Source: Algirhabdus cladophorae
Lineage (GTDB): Bacteria; Pseudomonadota; Alphaproteobacteria; Rhodobacterales; Rhodobacteraceae
Length of the DNA: 64,000 nt
NCBI RefSeq assembly: GCF_044772865.1
Contig: NZ_CP173029.1
Span: 2,356,001 to 2,420,000, forward strand
Direction: 5' to 3'
Every line of letters starts with the position of its first letter. The stretch's first letter is position 1. The translations under genes and the position numbers were made by a program. This document shows, piece after piece, positions 16,905 to 25,903 of this stretch. The notes under the pieces were generated by a model, which was given only the letters and a program-made list of their open reading frames with translations, made no database searches and had not been told where the DNA came from.

Positions 16905-17306
16905 TCATTCAAGATGCGAACGCTTTTCGGCAATAATGTCGCGGCGATCTTTCTTGGTCGGGCGGCCCTTTCGATCGGCAAAGGGCGTTTTTCCCTCGTC
17001 CGACAGATCGCGCGGTTCGCGCACAATAGGGGCCAAATCTTCGTATAACTGCTGGGCCTCTGGAGCCGGACCGCGCCGTACACCGCAGGCGATGATCTTG
17101 ATCACGCGCACGTCTTTTTCTTGCGGAAAGGTCAGTACATCCTCTGGGCCGACGCTACGCGAGGGCTTGGACACTGGCGTGCCGTTAACCCGGACTTTGC
17201 CCGCGCTGACCAGCTTGGCGCAGAGGCCACGCGTCTTAAAAAATCGCGCTTGCCATAGCCATTTGTCCAAGCGAATGGACGCAGCAGGGCTGTCCGCCCC
17301 GCTCAT
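16905..17306 (-). CDS. S4-domain RNA-binding protein (HslR/Hsp15-like)
   Basis: A 133-residue protein with an N-terminal S4 RNA-binding domain: IRLDKWLWQARFFKTRGLCAKL broken by a short loop, then GKVRVNGTPVSKPSRSVGPEDVLTF. Hsp15 (HslR) binds stalled 50S subunits that carry a nascent-chain tRNA. The C-terminal ~50 residues are basic (KGRPTKKDRRDIIAEKR), as in the family. Its ATG shares one base with the TGA of the upstream helicase gene, so translation is coupled. Pairing with an RNA-helicase-like gene suggests a shared role in RNA or ribosome handling. Confidence 0.86.
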   Translation of the reverse strand: MSGADSPAASIRLDKWLWQARFFKTRGLCAKLVSAGKVRVNGTPVSKPSRSVGPEDVLTFPQEKDVRVIKIIACGVRRGPAPEAQQLYEDLAPIVREPRDLSDEGKTPFADRKGRPTKKDRRDIIAEKRSHLE

Positions 17307-20014
17307 CAGTCTTTCTTGAGGCCCATTAACGCCGCTGCAAACGGGTTATCAGGATCGATCGGCTTTTCTTTCTTGGGCGGACGGGCTTGGAAAGACTGTG
17401 CTTTGTTGCCACCACCTTTGCCGCCTTGTTTGCCACGGGGTTTGCCACCCTGTTTGCCTTTGGAATTGCCCTGTGGTTTGCCACCGCCGCGACGTTCCCC
17501 TTGGGGTTTGTTGCCACGGTTGCCGCCCCATGCGAAGGTGTAAAACACTTCCATTTCGGGGGCTGCAGGGGTCTCATCCTCGGTCACTGGAGCCGGTGCA
17601 GGCGCAGGTGTTTCGCCCTCAGGCACCACTTTGACTTTCTCGCGCTCGCCTTTTTCGGCTTTATAGCCAAGACCCATCATCAGATCTGCAAACTGTTCCA
17701 GCGTCATACCTGTGATCGACAGCATGTCGGCCTTGGCTTCAAACCCGCCACGGCTGTCTTCAACCCGCAACTGATCGGCCAAGCGTTCCAACATATCGAT
17801 CCGGATCGAGCGCTGCCCCGCAGGCCGGTAGCCCGATTGCAAATAAGTACCTTCCGGCAAACCATCGATCACTGGGATCGTCACCAAACCGGGCGGTGGG
17901 CTTTCGGGAAACTCGCTCAGGCCCTTGGACATAGACCACAACACCAAACGCAACCGCGTCGGTGCAGGTTTCAGCAACAAAGGCATAAAGATCGTGAACT
18001 GGCCAAAGCGGATGCCATGCTTGCGCAACGCTCCGCGGGCCTCTTGATCCAAGGATTTCACATCATTGGCCACGACGGCACGGTCCAGAACGCCAAAGTT
18101 CTCGACCAATTGGAAGGCCAAACCACGGGCCAAACCGGTGAGCGCCTCATCTTTGGACAGGGCCAACAAGGGCTCAAGCAACGTTGCAACCTTGCGGTCA
18201 ATGAAATGCTGCAAACGGCGCGCAACTTTTTGCGCCACATCCGGTCCTGCCTCTTCATCGACAAAGGCCTCGACAGAAGGTTTTAAAGCGTCGCCACCCG
18301 GCACCAGCTTGCCCACAGCCAAAGTGCCCCACATCAGGCCACCTTGTTCGGTGAAGTCCATCTCTGTGTCGGGCGCATTATAGAACTTGTCCGCGGCCAA
18401 ATGGAAATGCGGTGCCAAGGCCTGAAGGCTGGCTGCCTTGAGGGTTTTGGCCTCATCCGGGGATTTGCTGGCGTCTTGCTTGAACCGAAAGCCTTCAAGC
18501 TTGCCGATCAATTCGCCTTCTACGGTGACTTCACCTTGGTCGTTTACTTCAGCCACGAGGGCCTCCTTCTGTTTTAACCGGCGCAACAAAACCGATGTAC
18601 GCCGGTCAACAAATCTTTGGGTCAGGGCACCGTGTAGCGCATCTGACAGTCGGTCTTCTACAGTGCGCGTCGCCTCACGCCAATGGGATTCGTCGCGCAC
18701 CCATCCTTTACGCTGGGCCACATAGGTCCAAGTGCGGATAAACGCCAAACGTTTAGACAGGGCATCAATATCGCCATGGCAGTTGTCAATACGTTTGATC
18801 TGACGGGCCAGCCAATCATCGGGCAAACGGCCTTTTTCGTGCAAATAGTTGTAAATCTGGGACAACAGCCCCGCATGTTCCGAGGTGCTGATATCGCGAA
18901 AATCCGGAATCCGGCAAACATCCCACAACAACCGGACCGAGGCCCCATCGCTGGCCCGTGCGGCGACTTCTGGATCGACACTCAGCGCTTTGAGCGCAAT
19001 CAGATCGTCACTGTCGCGCACCCTCGTCAGCCAATCATCATCCGTGCGTTCTTCCAATGAGCGGATCAATGCGCTTACGGTTCCAAATTGCAGCCGATTG
19101 TTGCGCCATTGCAGTTTTTTGACCGGCGCAAAGCGGTTTTCACAGATTGCCAGCGCTGTTTGATCATCCAGCGCTGGCGCTTCCCCGGTTACGCCAAAGG
19201 TGCCATTGTTCATATGACGCCCCGCTCGGCCAGCGATTTGCGCCAGTTCATTGGCTTGCAAATGCCGCATCTTGCGCCCGTCAAACTTGGTCAGACTGGA
19301 AAACGCAACGTGTTTGACATCAAGGTTCAACCCCATCCCAATAGCATCGGTGGCCACCAGATAATCCACATCGCCATTTTGATAGAGCTCAACCTGCGCA
19401 TTCCGTGTCCGCGGCGATAGAGCGCCCATAACCACGGCCGCCCCCCCCTTTTGACGGCGCAAAAGTTCTGCCGTGGCATAAAGACTATCGACCGAAAAAC
19501 CAACGATTGCAGATCGTTCGGGCATGCGACTGATCTTTTTGCTGCCCGTATGGGTCAGGGTCGAAAAGCGTTCGCGGTGCAGGAACTCAGCCTTGGGAAT
19601 ATTTGCTGCAATCGCCGACTTCATCGTGCTTGCGCCCATAAACAGCGTCTCATGCAAACCGCGCGCGTGTAGCAATCGGTCCGTAAACACGTGGCCCCGT
19701 TCGGGATCCGCGCAAAGCTGAATTTCGTCTACCGCCAGAAAATCACAGCCCATGCCGTCTGGCATCGCTTCCACGGTGCACACCCAGTATTTCACCCGCT
19801 CCGGTACGATCCGTTCCTCGCCCGTAACCAACGCCACGACCGAAGGGCCTCGAATAGCGACGATTTTGTCGTAAACCTCACGGGCCAACAGCCGCAAAGG
19901 CAGGCCAATAATGCCCGTGCGATGGCCCAACATACGCTCAATCGCGAAATGGGTTTTACCTGTGTTGGTCGGGCCCAGAACCGCAGTGATTCTGCCCTGA
20001 AGGGAGCTGCTCAT
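17306..20014 (-). CDS. SUV3-like superfamily 2 RNA helicase
   Basis: A 902-residue SF2 helicase resembling mitochondrial SUV3. Walker A is GPTNTGKT at residues 14-21; motif II is DEIQ at 96-99 rather than DEAD; motif III-like GAST follows; motif VI is QIAGRAGRH near 270. The middle holds the SUV3-type helical region. After about residue 780 the chain becomes low complexity and very rich in Gly, Lys and Arg (GGGKPQGN, KQGGKPRGKQ), a likely disordered nucleic-acid-binding tail. SUV3 unwinds RNA with the degradosome; the bacterial substrate is not known from sequence. It is translationally coupled to the S4-domain gene. Confidence 0.85.
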   Translation of the reverse strand: MSSSLQGRITAVLGPTNTGKTHFAIERMLGHRTGIIGLPLRLLAREVYDKIVAIRGPSVVALVTGEERIVPERVKYWVCTVEAMPDGMGCDFLAVDEIQLCADPERGHVFTDRLLHARGLHETLFMGASTMKSAIAANIPKAEFLHRERFSTLTHTGSKKISRMPERSAIVGFSVDSLYATAELLRRQKGGAAVVMGALSPRTRNAQVELYQNGDVDYLVATDAIGMGLNLDVKHVAFSSLTKFDGRKMRHLQANELAQIAGRAGRHMNNGTFGVTGEAPALDDQTALAICENRFAPVKKLQWRNNRLQFGTVSALIRSLEERTDDDWLTRVRDSDDLIALKALSVDPEVAARASDGASVRLLWDVCRIPDFRDISTSEHAGLLSQIYNYLHEKGRLPDDWLARQIKRIDNCHGDIDALSKRLAFIRTWTYVAQRKGWVRDESHWREATRTVEDRLSDALHGALTQRFVDRRTSVLLRRLKQKEALVAEVNDQGEVTVEGELIGKLEGFRFKQDASKSPDEAKTLKAASLQALAPHFHLAADKFYNAPDTEMDFTEQGGLMWGTLAVGKLVPGGDALKPSVEAFVDEEAGPDVAQKVARRLQHFIDRKVATLLEPLLALSKDEALTGLARGLAFQLVENFGVLDRAVVANDVKSLDQEARGALRKHGIRFGQFTIFMPLLLKPAPTRLRLVLWSMSKGLSEFPESPPPGLVTIPVIDGLPEGTYLQSGYRPAGQRSIRIDMLERLADQLRVEDSRGGFEAKADMLSITGMTLEQFADLMMGLGYKAEKGEREKVKVVPEGETPAPAPAPVTEDETPAAPEMEVFYTFAWGGNRGNKPQGERRGGGKPQGNSKGKQGGKPRGKQGGKGGGNKAQSFQARPPKKEKPIDPDNPFAAALMGLKKD

Positions 20015-20078
20015 AACATCGCAGAGTAGACCGTGGCGCGACGCGCTTCACAAGCCGAATTTGGTCTAAATTTGCAGC

Positions 20079-20651
20079 CTAAATATCCTGCCCCTGCACG
20101 GATTTCTCCAACCGGTCTATCGCCTCGATTACATCAGGCTTTTGCGGATGGATACGGTTGGCGGCGCGGAAGGCTTCTAGGGCGGATGCCTCGTCACCAA
20201 AGCCTTGGAACAACACACCCAGACCAGTCATAGCCCCGTAGTGATCGGGGTTCAGCACCAAAGTCTCTCGCAGATCATCCAGAGCCGGGCCCATCATCTC
20301 GAGGTTAAAGAAGGCCGTCGCACGCCCGTAATAGCCTTCGGCAAAAGCAGGGGCATGGTCCACAAGGGCAGTGAAATGTTCAATCGCCTCATTGAACTTG
20401 CCCGTTTCCAATGCATCGCGGCCCCGCTGCAACAACAAATCCATCGCTGGCGATCCTGAATTGCCCCAAGCCAATTCCACTTCTTTTTCGATCACTTTGT
20501 AGGTTTCGGGCGTCGCGTTGCGCAAACGGTCCAATAATGCGCCCGTGTCGGCCTGTTGTGCCGTAGCGTCACTGCCAAAAGGTAAGGAAAACCCTACTGT
20601 CAGCACGAATGCCGCAACGGTACGAAGGATCAAGGACTGTCTTATTCTCAT
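20079..20651 (-). CDS. Tetratricopeptide repeat protein, exported
   Basis: A 190-residue protein with a signal peptide (residues 1-32, LILRTVAAFVLTVGFSLPFG with A-rich cleavage region) and then TPR-type helices: MDLLLQRGRDALETGKFNEAIEHF is split across a repeat, followed by APAFAEGYYGRATAFFNLE, and DHYGAMTGLGVLFQGFGDEASALEAF. TPR arrays bind partner proteins; a periplasmic location is inferred from the signal peptide. It lies 64 bases upstream of the helicase on the same strand. Partner unknown. Confidence 0.82.
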   Translation of the reverse strand: MRIRQSLILRTVAAFVLTVGFSLPFGSDATAQQADTGALLDRLRNATPETYKVIEKEVELAWGNSGSPAMDLLLQRGRDALETGKFNEAIEHFTALVDHAPAFAEGYYGRATAFFNLEMMGPALDDLRETLVLNPDHYGAMTGLGVLFQGFGDEASALEAFRAANRIHPQKPDVIEAIDRLEKSVQGQDI

Positions 20652-20721
20652 AACTTCGCTAACTATAGCGCAGGCGGGGGCGAATGCACCCCCTCAGGCA
20701 TGACAAAATGGAGAGCACGGT

Positions 20722-21012
20722 ATGAGCGACATTATCAACAAGGCGGTAGAAGTTCTGAACGAAAAAATGGGCGGCCAAGGATTTGACGGGGTGGCAAAGT
20801 TTGTCATTTCCGAAGAAGGCGCATTGATCATTGATGCGGATGGCTGCCGCGCAGGGGACGACGAGGCCGACGTGACGCTGACCGCGGATACAGAGACATT
20901 CCAATCGATCTTGGAAGGTGATCTGAACCCCACGGCGGCCTTCATGACCGGCAAGCTAAGTGTAGACGGTGACATGGGTAAGGCCATGGCACTGGGAACA
21001 GTACTGGGATAG
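20722..21012 (+). CDS. SCP2 sterol-binding domain protein
   Basis: A 96-residue stand-alone SCP2 domain. Signatures: VAKFVISEEGALIIDADG, ADVTLTADTETFQSILEGDLNPTAAFMTGKLSVDGDM (read with loop breaks). These small bacterial SCP2 proteins bind acyl lipids and are commonly linked to fatty-acid metabolism; a specific ligand is not known here. A GGAGAG site precedes the ATG. The alpha/beta hydrolase starts two bases after its stop, so the two form an operon and may act on related lipids. Confidence 0.9.
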   Translation: MSDIINKAVEVLNEKMGGQGFDGVAKFVISEEGALIIDADGCRAGDDEADVTLTADTETFQSILEGDLNPTAAFMTGKLSVDGDMGKAMALGTVLG

Positions 21013-21014
21013 TT

Positions 21015-21995
21015 ATGCTCGATTTGGGAATGATGGATACGGATATGGGTCTGACAGACGCCCCTTTCTTTGCAAATGTCGCACAAGGCCCCGAGGGCAG
21101 TGCCGCTTATTGGGCGGGCACTGCAGACGGCGTGCGCATTCGCCTTGGTCATTTCCCAGCAAGCCCACAAGCCAAGGCGCGCGGAACCGTTTTGATGTTC
21201 CCGGGCCGCACGGAATATGTTGAAAAATATGGCCGCGCCGGAAAACTTTTTTCCGACGCAGGCTATCATACACTGGCCGTCGATTGGCGCGGTCAGGGAC
21301 TGGGGCAGCGTTTGGTGTCAGATCGGTTGATGGGTCATGTGGGTAAATTCACGGACTACCAACATGATGTGGCCGCCGTTGTGGCCGCAGCCCGCGAACT
21401 GGAACTGCCCGAACCCTATTACATGGTTGCCCATTCCATGGGCGGCTGCATTGGTCTGCGCGCTGTGATGGAAGGCCTGCCTGTAAAGGCTGCTGTGTTT
21501 TCCGCACCCATGTGGGGCATTGTGATGAAACCTGTGCTGCGGCCAGTGGCTTGGGTCGTCTCAACAGCGGTGCGACCGACACCATTTGCGCGGTTCTATG
21601 CGCCCTCTACTGTGCCCGAGCCTTATGTTTTGAAGGCAGCGTTTGATGACAACATGCTGACCACAGACGAGGATATGTTCGGATATATGCGCAGCCATGT
21701 CTCGTCACACACAGATCTGCAATTGGGCGGACCCAGCCTGCAATGGCTCAATGAAGCCCTGCGTGAGATGCTGCACCTCAGCAAACAGCCCAGCCCGGAC
21801 CTGCCGATGCACTGCACCTTGGGCAGCAACGAACGCATCGTCGAGGCAAGCCGCATCAAGGACCGTTGTGAGCGCTGGCCAAACGGCACCCTGACCATCG
21901 CTGATGGGGCCGAGCACGAAGTGATGATGGAACGCGACGACGTCCGCCTGCCGTTCTTTGAACGTATGCTTGCTTTGTTTGAGGCCAATCGCTAG
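21015..21995 (+). CDS. Alpha/beta hydrolase, lysophospholipase-like
   Basis: A 326-residue serine hydrolase. The nucleophile elbow is AHSMGGC with S141; upstream FPGRTEYVEKYG and AVDWRGQGLG are typical of monoglyceride lipase/lysophospholipase L2-like enzymes (Hydrolase_4). D and H of the triad are expected near LGSNERIVE and GAEHEVMME at the C terminus. No signal peptide, so cytoplasmic. It begins two bases after the SCP2 gene stop. Lipid ester hydrolysis is likely; exact substrate unknown. Confidence 0.9.
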   Translation: MLDLGMMDTDMGLTDAPFFANVAQGPEGSAAYWAGTADGVRIRLGHFPASPQAKARGTVLMFPGRTEYVEKYGRAGKLFSDAGYHTLAVDWRGQGLGQRLVSDRLMGHVGKFTDYQHDVAAVVAAARELELPEPYYMVAHSMGGCIGLRAVMEGLPVKAAVFSAPMWGIVMKPVLRPVAWVVSTAVRPTPFARFYAPSTVPEPYVLKAAFDDNMLTTDEDMFGYMRSHVSSHTDLQLGGPSLQWLNEALREMLHLSKQPSPDLPMHCTLGSNERIVEASRIKDRCERWPNGTLTIADGAEHEVMMERDDVRLPFFERMLALFEANR

Positions 21996-22316
21996 GCCGT
22001 CACGTGCACTTGCGCTGTGCGCAAAGCTGCGGACATCCAACAAACGCCCCTTCGCGCCGCTCATCCAATCTCGGCAAACCGCCAGTCTCTTTAGACAAGC
22101 CTGCTGGTTTGCACTGCGCTATCAACACCTGAACAAGTCCCTTGGGCAAGGCACAGTCCATTTGCCCGCTAAAATCGCTGGGATGTGGTCGCCCCCCTCC
22201 AAATAAAAATGAAAAAAATTAGATCGCACTGAAACTATCCGCCGCTTCCTTTCGTGGCTGAGATCAGAACGCATTCAAAACGATGCACACCTTGACCACC
22301 TTGAAAGGAAATAAAC
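21996..22316. other. Intergenic region, no gene seen
   Basis: About 320 bases between the hydrolase and the DUF4394 gene. I see no convincing ORF, tRNA or strong hairpin. The last ~110 bases are AT-rich and presumably hold the promoter of the DUF4394 gene, with a GAAAGGAA ribosome site just before the ATG. Confidence 0.6.
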
Positions 22317-23168
22317 ATGAACACTCATGCTCTTGTAACGTCCCTGATCGCGCTGGCAGCCAGCCCAGCTTTTGCAGCAGGTCACGCGGCCGTTTCCGGC
22401 TATGCCTTGGCAAATAGCGGTGCAACGCTTGTCGTGATGGGCGATGTGGATGCGCCTGCAAACGTGATGACATATGCCTTAGCGTCGCCCCTGAAAGCGA
22501 TTGCTTGGCGTCCTGTTACGGGCGAGTTGCTGGGGTTTTCCGATGGGATGGTCGCAACGATTGATCCGACGTCTGGTAAAATGACTGATTTGAGCGCTTC
22601 TTTTATGGACGACGCGAAGATCGCAGACGACACAATGGTCGCGTTTGACTTCAACAACAAAATTGACGCTGTGCGCGCGGTGACATCAGCCGGTGACAAC
22701 CTCGTTTATTTCCCACAAGGCTTTGGTGACAACGACGAACGCGCAGGGTCCGTGCGTCGGTTTACGGGTCTGGCTTACGCCGAGGGCGATCCCATGGCGG
22801 GCAGCACTCCGATGATCTTTGCCAATGCCTACACCAACGCCATCAATGGCAAAGCCGCAGGCACCACATTCCAGTATGCGCTGGATGCTGGGACCAACAC
22901 GCTGGTCAGCTTGGCCAACAACGCAGGCACATTGGAAACCATCGGCAAAATTACCGTGGACGGCGCGGCAGTCGATCTGGCGCCAATGGGCGGCTTTGAC
23001 ATCATCTCGGCATCGGAAGGCGAGAATATGGCGCTGGCAATTTTACAAATGGAAGGCGCTGCATCAGCGGGGCTCTATCTAATCGATCTTGAAACCGGTG
23101 CAGCCACGATGAAGGCCGATCTGGGGATGGGCGGCATCACAGGCTTTGCGGCGTCGCTGGGCATGTAA
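22317..23168 (+). CDS. DUF4394 domain secreted protein
   Basis: A 283-residue protein with a Sec signal peptide (residues 1-20, ending FAAGHAA). The mature part has the beta-rich repeats of DUF4394: LKAIAWRPVTGELLGFSDG, IAD-DTMVAFDFNN, AVRAVTSAGDNLVYFPQGFGD, with the sequence likely to fold as a propeller. The function is unknown. It sits just upstream of an ECF sigma factor, an RskA-type anti-sigma gene and a fasciclin gene on the same strand, so it is a plausible target of that circuit. Downstream spacing of 129 bases suggests a separate promoter for the sigma gene. Confidence 0.85.
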   Translation: MNTHALVTSLIALAASPAFAAGHAAVSGYALANSGATLVVMGDVDAPANVMTYALASPLKAIAWRPVTGELLGFSDGMVATIDPTSGKMTDLSASFMDDAKIADDTMVAFDFNNKIDAVRAVTSAGDNLVYFPQGFGDNDERAGSVRRFTGLAYAEGDPMAGSTPMIFANAYTNAINGKAAGTTFQYALDAGTNTLVSLANNAGTLETIGKITVDGAAVDLAPMGGFDIISASEGENMALAILQMEGAASAGLYLIDLETGAATMKADLGMGGITGFAASLGM

Positions 23169-23297
23169 TCCGTTAAAGTTGGTTACTGAGTTTTTGGTTA
23201 ATAGTACGGGATGGTCCCGGCGGCAGGAGATTGCTGTTCGGGGCCATTTCTGCCACGCAAACAAATAACGAAATTATTTGAACCAGTTAAGGCATAA

Positions 23298-23840
23298 ATG
23301 ACCGACCGTCAGCATATCGAAGAGTTTATTGGCAAGGTCGCACTTGGCGAACGAGCAGCTTTAGCAGCACTTTATGATGCCACCAGCGGGAAACTTTTCA
23401 GCGTCTGCTTGCGTGTCTTGAAAAACAGATCAGAGGCCGAGGATGCTTTGCAGGATGTGTATCTTAGGATTTGGGCCAAAGCTGACCGGTATGCGGTCAC
23501 AGGTCATAGCCCAATGACATGGCTGATCACTGTTGCGCGAAATATAGCGATCGACCGGCTACGGGCCAAAAAGGAAAATCATGTGGACCTCGACAACGTC
23601 GGTGAACTGGCCGAGACGCGTCCCGGCCCTGAGGCCGCAAGCATCGCCGCATCCGAGCGGCGGCAAATCAGCCTTTGTTTTGACGAATTACCTACGGACC
23701 GTGCGAATGCCGTGCGTGCTGCCTATCTTGATGGTGACAGTTACCAGGCGCTTGCTGACCGCTTTGATGTGCCACTGAACACAATGCGAACTTGGCTGCG
23801 GCGCAGCTTGATATCTTTGAAGGAGTGCCTTTCGCGATGA
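23298..23840 (+). CDS. ECF RNA polymerase sigma factor (SigK-like)
   Basis: A 180-residue extracytoplasmic-function sigma factor. Region 2 is visible as LFSVCLRVLKNRSEAEDALQ, then DVYLRIWAKADRY and MTWLITVARNIAIDRLR; region 4 as LDGDSYQALADRFDVPLNTM followed by RTWLRRSLISLKECL. No C-terminal extension. The anti-sigma gene overlaps its stop by four bases (ATGA), the standard arrangement for a membrane-controlled sigma. Next comes a fasciclin gene, which parallels the mycobacterial SigK/RskA/MPT70-MPT83 arrangement. Target promoters and signal are not known. Confidence 0.93.
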   Translation: MTDRQHIEEFIGKVALGERAALAALYDATSGKLFSVCLRVLKNRSEAEDALQDVYLRIWAKADRYAVTGHSPMTWLITVARNIAIDRLRAKKENHVDLDNVGELAETRPGPEAASIAASERRQISLCFDELPTDRANAVRAAYLDGDSYQALADRFDVPLNTMRTWLRRSLISLKECLSR

Positions 23841-24541
23841 GCGATCAACAGGACATATCGGGAGACGAGGCACTTGCCGCCGAATACGTCTTGCGCCTGC
23901 TTGACGCGGACGCACACAACGCATTCGAGGCGCGATTGCAAGATGAACCCGCCCTGCGCGCGCATGTCTATTTTTGGGAAGCCGAGTTCGCCCCCCTTGC
24001 CGCAGATTTGCCCGCCGAAGTGCCGAGGCCTTCGGTTCGGTCCAAACTCCTCGCCGACATCAGTGGCGGTGCCGCAAGCTCAAAACGCATCTGGACCTTT
24101 GGCTGGCTGACATTCCCCGGCTTGGCGGCTATTGCTCTGGCCGCATTTTTTGTCTTTGGTCCGATGCTGCGCGCCCCCGCGTTTGATCCGTTGCTGCATG
24201 CCACCTTGATTTCACAGGATGGTGCAGTGCACATCGAGGCGGGATATGCGCCAGACGGCAATTTATTCAAAGTGATCCCAATAGATGGTGGGCCTGCAGC
24301 GGGGCGCGATTTTGAACTTTGGGTTATTGGTGCCAATGCCGAGGCGCCTTTGTCATTGGGTGTAATTCCCGCCGACCGGGAAAGCCTGTTTGAAATCACA
24401 CCGCAAATCGCGGCGCTGATCGACGGCGGAATATTGGCCGTCTCGGACGAACCGCAAGGTGGCTCGCCCACAGGTGCGCCAACTGGGGCTATTCTTGCCA
24501 CCGACGAATTCTTCGATGCGGATTTATTTCAAGCGGGCTGA
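23837..24541 (+). CDS. Anti-sigma factor, RskA-like membrane protein
   Basis: A 234-residue single-pass protein. Residues 1-75 form the cytoplasmic anti-sigma part (EALAAEYVLRLLDADAHNAFEARL, RAHVYFWEAEFAPLA); a membrane helix lies at about 93-113 (FPGLAAIALAAFFVFGPML); the periplasmic C-terminal region has the RskA-type signature FELWVIGANAEAPLSLGVIP. RskA-family anti-sigmas are cleaved by regulated proteolysis to release the ECF factor. The start ATG 23837 was chosen because it overlaps the sigma stop. No zinc anti-sigma HxxxCxxC motif is present, which fits the RskA type. Confidence 0.9.
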   Translation: MSDQQDISGDEALAAEYVLRLLDADAHNAFEARLQDEPALRAHVYFWEAEFAPLAADLPAEVPRPSVRSKLLADISGGAASSKRIWTFGWLTFPGLAAIALAAFFVFGPMLRAPAFDPLLHATLISQDGAVHIEAGYAPDGNLFKVIPIDGGPAAGRDFELWVIGANAEAPLSLGVIPADRESLFEITPQIAALIDGGILAVSDEPQGGSPTGAPTGAILATDEFFDADLFQAG

Positions 24542-24618
24542 AACCCTGCGATGCATCTCTGCGCAGCTTCTCTCATAACCGCACAAATTTGCGGACAATA
24601 CTTAAAGAGTAAATCCAT

Positions 24619-25008
24619 ATGAAACTTGCATCAAAGCTGGCGAGCATCATTGCAGCCTTAACATTTGCCACCACGGCCCACGCTGAAATTCCAATGGTCG
24701 GCGGCGCGACCATGTTCGAGACAAAGAGCATCGTGGAAAACGCCGTGAACTCGGCAAATCACACAACGCTAGTCGCTGCGGTTCAGGCAGCAGGCCTTGC
24801 GGAAACACTGCAAAGCCCCGGACCATTTACTGTATTTGCACCCATAAATGATGCCTTTTCTGCCTTGCCACACGGCACAGTCGAAATGCTGCTAAAGCCC
24901 GGAAACAAGGACATGCTGGTCAAAGTTCTTACGGCCCATGTGGTGGTGGGTGAGTGGTCCGCGGCCAAGATTGCACGCAAAGCCCGCGCCTCATCAGCAT
25001 CCAGATAG
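24619..25008 (+). pseudogene. Fasciclin domain protein, 3'-truncated
   Basis: The product has a signal peptide (residues 1-22) and the first half of a fasciclin (FAS1) domain: SIVENAVNSANHTTLVAAVQAAGLAETL split by a loop, then GPFTVFAPINDAFSALP and VKVLTAHVVVGEWSA. A complete FAS1 domain continues for another ~60 residues and ends in a conserved NGVIHVID-type motif; here translation stops after residue 129 with unrelated residues ASSASR. Downstream bases do not restore the domain in any frame I checked by eye. I therefore call it a broken gene. It follows the ECF/RskA pair, as in mycobacterial and other SigK-type loci. Confidence 0.72.
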
Positions 25009-25231
25009 CGCAGCCACGCAGCCAAGGCTTTGCGCTGAAAAAGCCAAAATCGCGAAACATACGACGGGTCATTTTTCAGATCGAGTTCCGTTATTGACGG
25101 ATTTTTAGAAGTAAACTACCGTTAACGAGTTCGGGGACCACCCAATAGGATGGGCGGATTTGTGTCCCACCCTTATGAATTTCAAGAACCGCGTTTTAAG
25201 CATCTCAAAGTATTGCCAAAGGATTTATTCC

Positions 25232-25903
25232 ATGAAGACCAGAACACTTCTATTAGCCACAGCCTGCGCCCTTAGTCCTATGATGGCCTCTGCGGCCTCT
25301 ATCACTTTCACCGAAAGTCTACTTCAAACCGTCACCCCCAACGCTACGAACACCGAGGCGACTGCAACAGCGGGTGGCGTGACCCTGACCGCAAAAACGA
25401 CAGACGGGCGGGTGGACTACTATGATGACAACGGCGGTGGCGGCAACGGGCTCTATATAGGGGCGATCATCCGGGGCGAAAACTACGGGACCAGTACATC
25501 GGCCCCCACATCCGGCAAATATGAGCTGAACTTTGACAAAGCGATCAATTCTATCAGTTTCGAATTCGACTGGCTGACCAATCGCGATCCCGCCGAGGCC
25601 ATCACCGGTTGGGCCACCGAATTTGGCAGCATCGACATCGACTACACCAGCCTGCGCGCCACTGATTTCGACGACACCACAGACACCATTACCTCCACCG
25701 GCAGCCTTGGCAGCGGCATTGTCACCTACTCGGGTGCGGCCTTCACCAGCCTGTTCTTTGACCACACGCAAGCCGCGCGCAACATCGGCTTTGTGATCAA
25801 CGAGATCACGATCTCACCGGTTCCAGTCCCCGCCAGCCTGCCCTTGGCGCTTGCTGGCTTTGGGATTTTCGGGGTCATACGGCGCAAGCAACGCCAAGCC
25901 TAA
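25232..25903 (+). CDS. VPLPA-CTERM sorting-domain secreted protein
   Basis: A 223-residue protein with an N-terminal signal peptide (MKTRTLLLATACALSPMMASA) and a C-terminal sorting signal: PVPVPASLPLALAGFG, hydrophobic helix, then RRKQRQ. That tripartite tail is the VPLPA-CTERM signal recognised by an exosortase D-type enzyme and links to surface attachment, often with exopolysaccharide. The middle is Ser/Thr/Asp/Gly-rich beta-type sequence with no catalytic motif. I chose ATG 25232 because AAAGGA lies ~9 bases upstream and the signal peptide starts there; the frame is open from 25160. No exosortase gene is in this window. Confidence 0.87.
   Translation: MKTRTLLLATACALSPMMASAASITFTESLLQTVTPNATNTEATATAGGVTLTAKTTDGRVDYYDDNGGGGNGLYIGAIIRGENYGTSTSAPTSGKYELNFDKAINSISFEFDWLTNRDPAEAITGWATEFGSIDIDYTSLRATDFDDTTDTITSTGSLGSGIVTYSGAAFTSLFFDHTQAARNIGFVINEITISPVPVPASLPLALAGFGIFGVIRRKQRQA

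Noticed and set aside
17387..18286. Plus-strand open frame opposite the helicase tail
   Set aside because: Composition follows the Gly/Lys-rich tail of the real gene; no domain, no ribosome site.
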